Source: Schoenoplectus triqueter (taxonomy: Eukaryota > Streptophyta > Magnoliopsida > Poales > Cyperaceae). From it: 13,745 nucleotides of DNA. The position numbers and the translations under genes are program-made. Positions 13,678 through 13,745 of this stretch are shown here, piece by piece (within the stretch, counting starts at the first letter, position 1; the number at the start of each line of letters is the position of its first letter). The notes beneath the pieces were generated by a model, which ran no database searches, was not told the origin of the DNA, and worked only from the letters and a program-made list of their open reading frames with translations. Where the stretch lies: contig CAXKVV010000796.1 in assembly GCA_964058805.1 (NCBI GenBank), positions 1 to 13,745 of the forward strand, in the 5' to 3' direction.

Positions 13678-13745
13678 ACTGATCAGGTGCCAAAGCTGGG
13701 AGCAACCATCTGATCAAGTCTAGATTTGTATTAATTGCTGATAAG
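13678..13745 (+). repeat. 68 bp direct repeat, copy 2 (meets the window end)
   Basis: Second copy, ending in CTGATAAG exactly at the last base. More units may follow outside the window. It starts ACTGATCAGG, a 10-mer also present at 12840-12849 near the candidate LTR start. Confidence 0.75.

Larger units (their letters stand above)
1..13745 (+). mobile_element. Tat-lineage Ty3/gypsy LTR retrotransposon, both ends cut by the window
   Basis: One element explains the whole window. The plus-strand polyprotein has the Ty3/gypsy order PR-RT-RNaseH-INT. It also has a second RNase H between the first RNase H and integrase, and no chromodomain, which is the known signature of the plant Tat lineage (Ogre, Retand, Grande and relatives). 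A convergent antisense gene and a repeat-rich spacer between pol and the 3' end are also typical of that lineage. The gag start, primer-binding site and 5' LTR lie left of base 1. The right end is probably inside the 3' LTR. Both long coding regions lack stops or frameshifts, which suggests a young or selectively maintained copy. The family name and insertion age cannot be judged without the other LTR. Confidence 0.93.
12826..13745 (+). repeat. Probable 5' part of the 3' LTR (start uncertain, right end outside window)
   Basis: It begins after the purine tract and holds sense-strand TATA boxes in a duplicated promoter-like unit, as expected for U3/R of an LTR. No coding signal is seen. The matching 5' LTR is outside the window, so this identity rests on position and content. 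An alternative start at 9047 would place the antisense gene inside the LTR. Confidence 0.5.

Overview
The window is almost entirely one plant LTR retrotransposon of the Ty3/gypsy superfamily. The host is most likely a flowering plant. Four things point to the Tat (Ogre/Retand/Grande-like) lineage: the Ty3 domain order (PR-RT-RNaseH-INT), a second 'archaeal-type' RNase H between the first RNase H and the integrase, no chromodomain, and a long 3' region carrying an antisense gene. No 5' LTR, primer-binding site or gag start is present, because the gag-pol frame is already open at base 1. The element is cut by both window ends.

Layout, left to right. (1) 1-7314, plus strand: an uninterrupted gag-pol frame holding the capsid end, a first CHHC zinc-knuckle module, aspartic protease, acidic repeats, coiled coil, a second diverged copy of the zinc-knuckle module, RT, a degenerate Ty3 RNase H, an intact-looking second RNase H, and an HHCC/DD35E integrase with a GPY/F end. 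(2) 7315-9052: a non-coding spacer between two convergent genes. It holds a roughly 224 bp tandem repeat with a 91 bp almost invariant core, a run of perfect inverted repeats and a purine tract. (3) 12707 (or 12455) down to 9053, minus strand: a spliced antisense gene. Six exons and five short GT-AG introns (64-79 bp) can be read directly. Every intron is phase 1, and joining the exons gives an open frame of 1095 codons (1011 from the first ATG). Exon 1 carries a plant mobile domain (PMD; MAIN/MAIL-like), and the last exon is charged and helical. (4) 12799-13745: a purine tract, then what is probably the start of the 3' LTR. This contains a tandemly duplicated promoter-like unit of about 241 bp. 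Each copy has a TATAAATA box, a strong hairpin starting where the transcript should start, and a GTGGGACCCAC palindrome. The two hairpin stems differ in sequence but both stay paired, which argues for selection on structure.

How the parts fit. The sense gag-pol supplies replication and integration functions. The antisense gene would need its own promoter, probably in or next to the 3' LTR. Its introns lie antisense to the genomic RNA, so they would not be removed during retrotransposition. Host PMD proteins act in transposon silencing and gene expression, so an element-encoded PMD protein could plausibly interfere with host control; this is inference. No cellular gene, tRNA, rRNA or CRISPR array was recognised.
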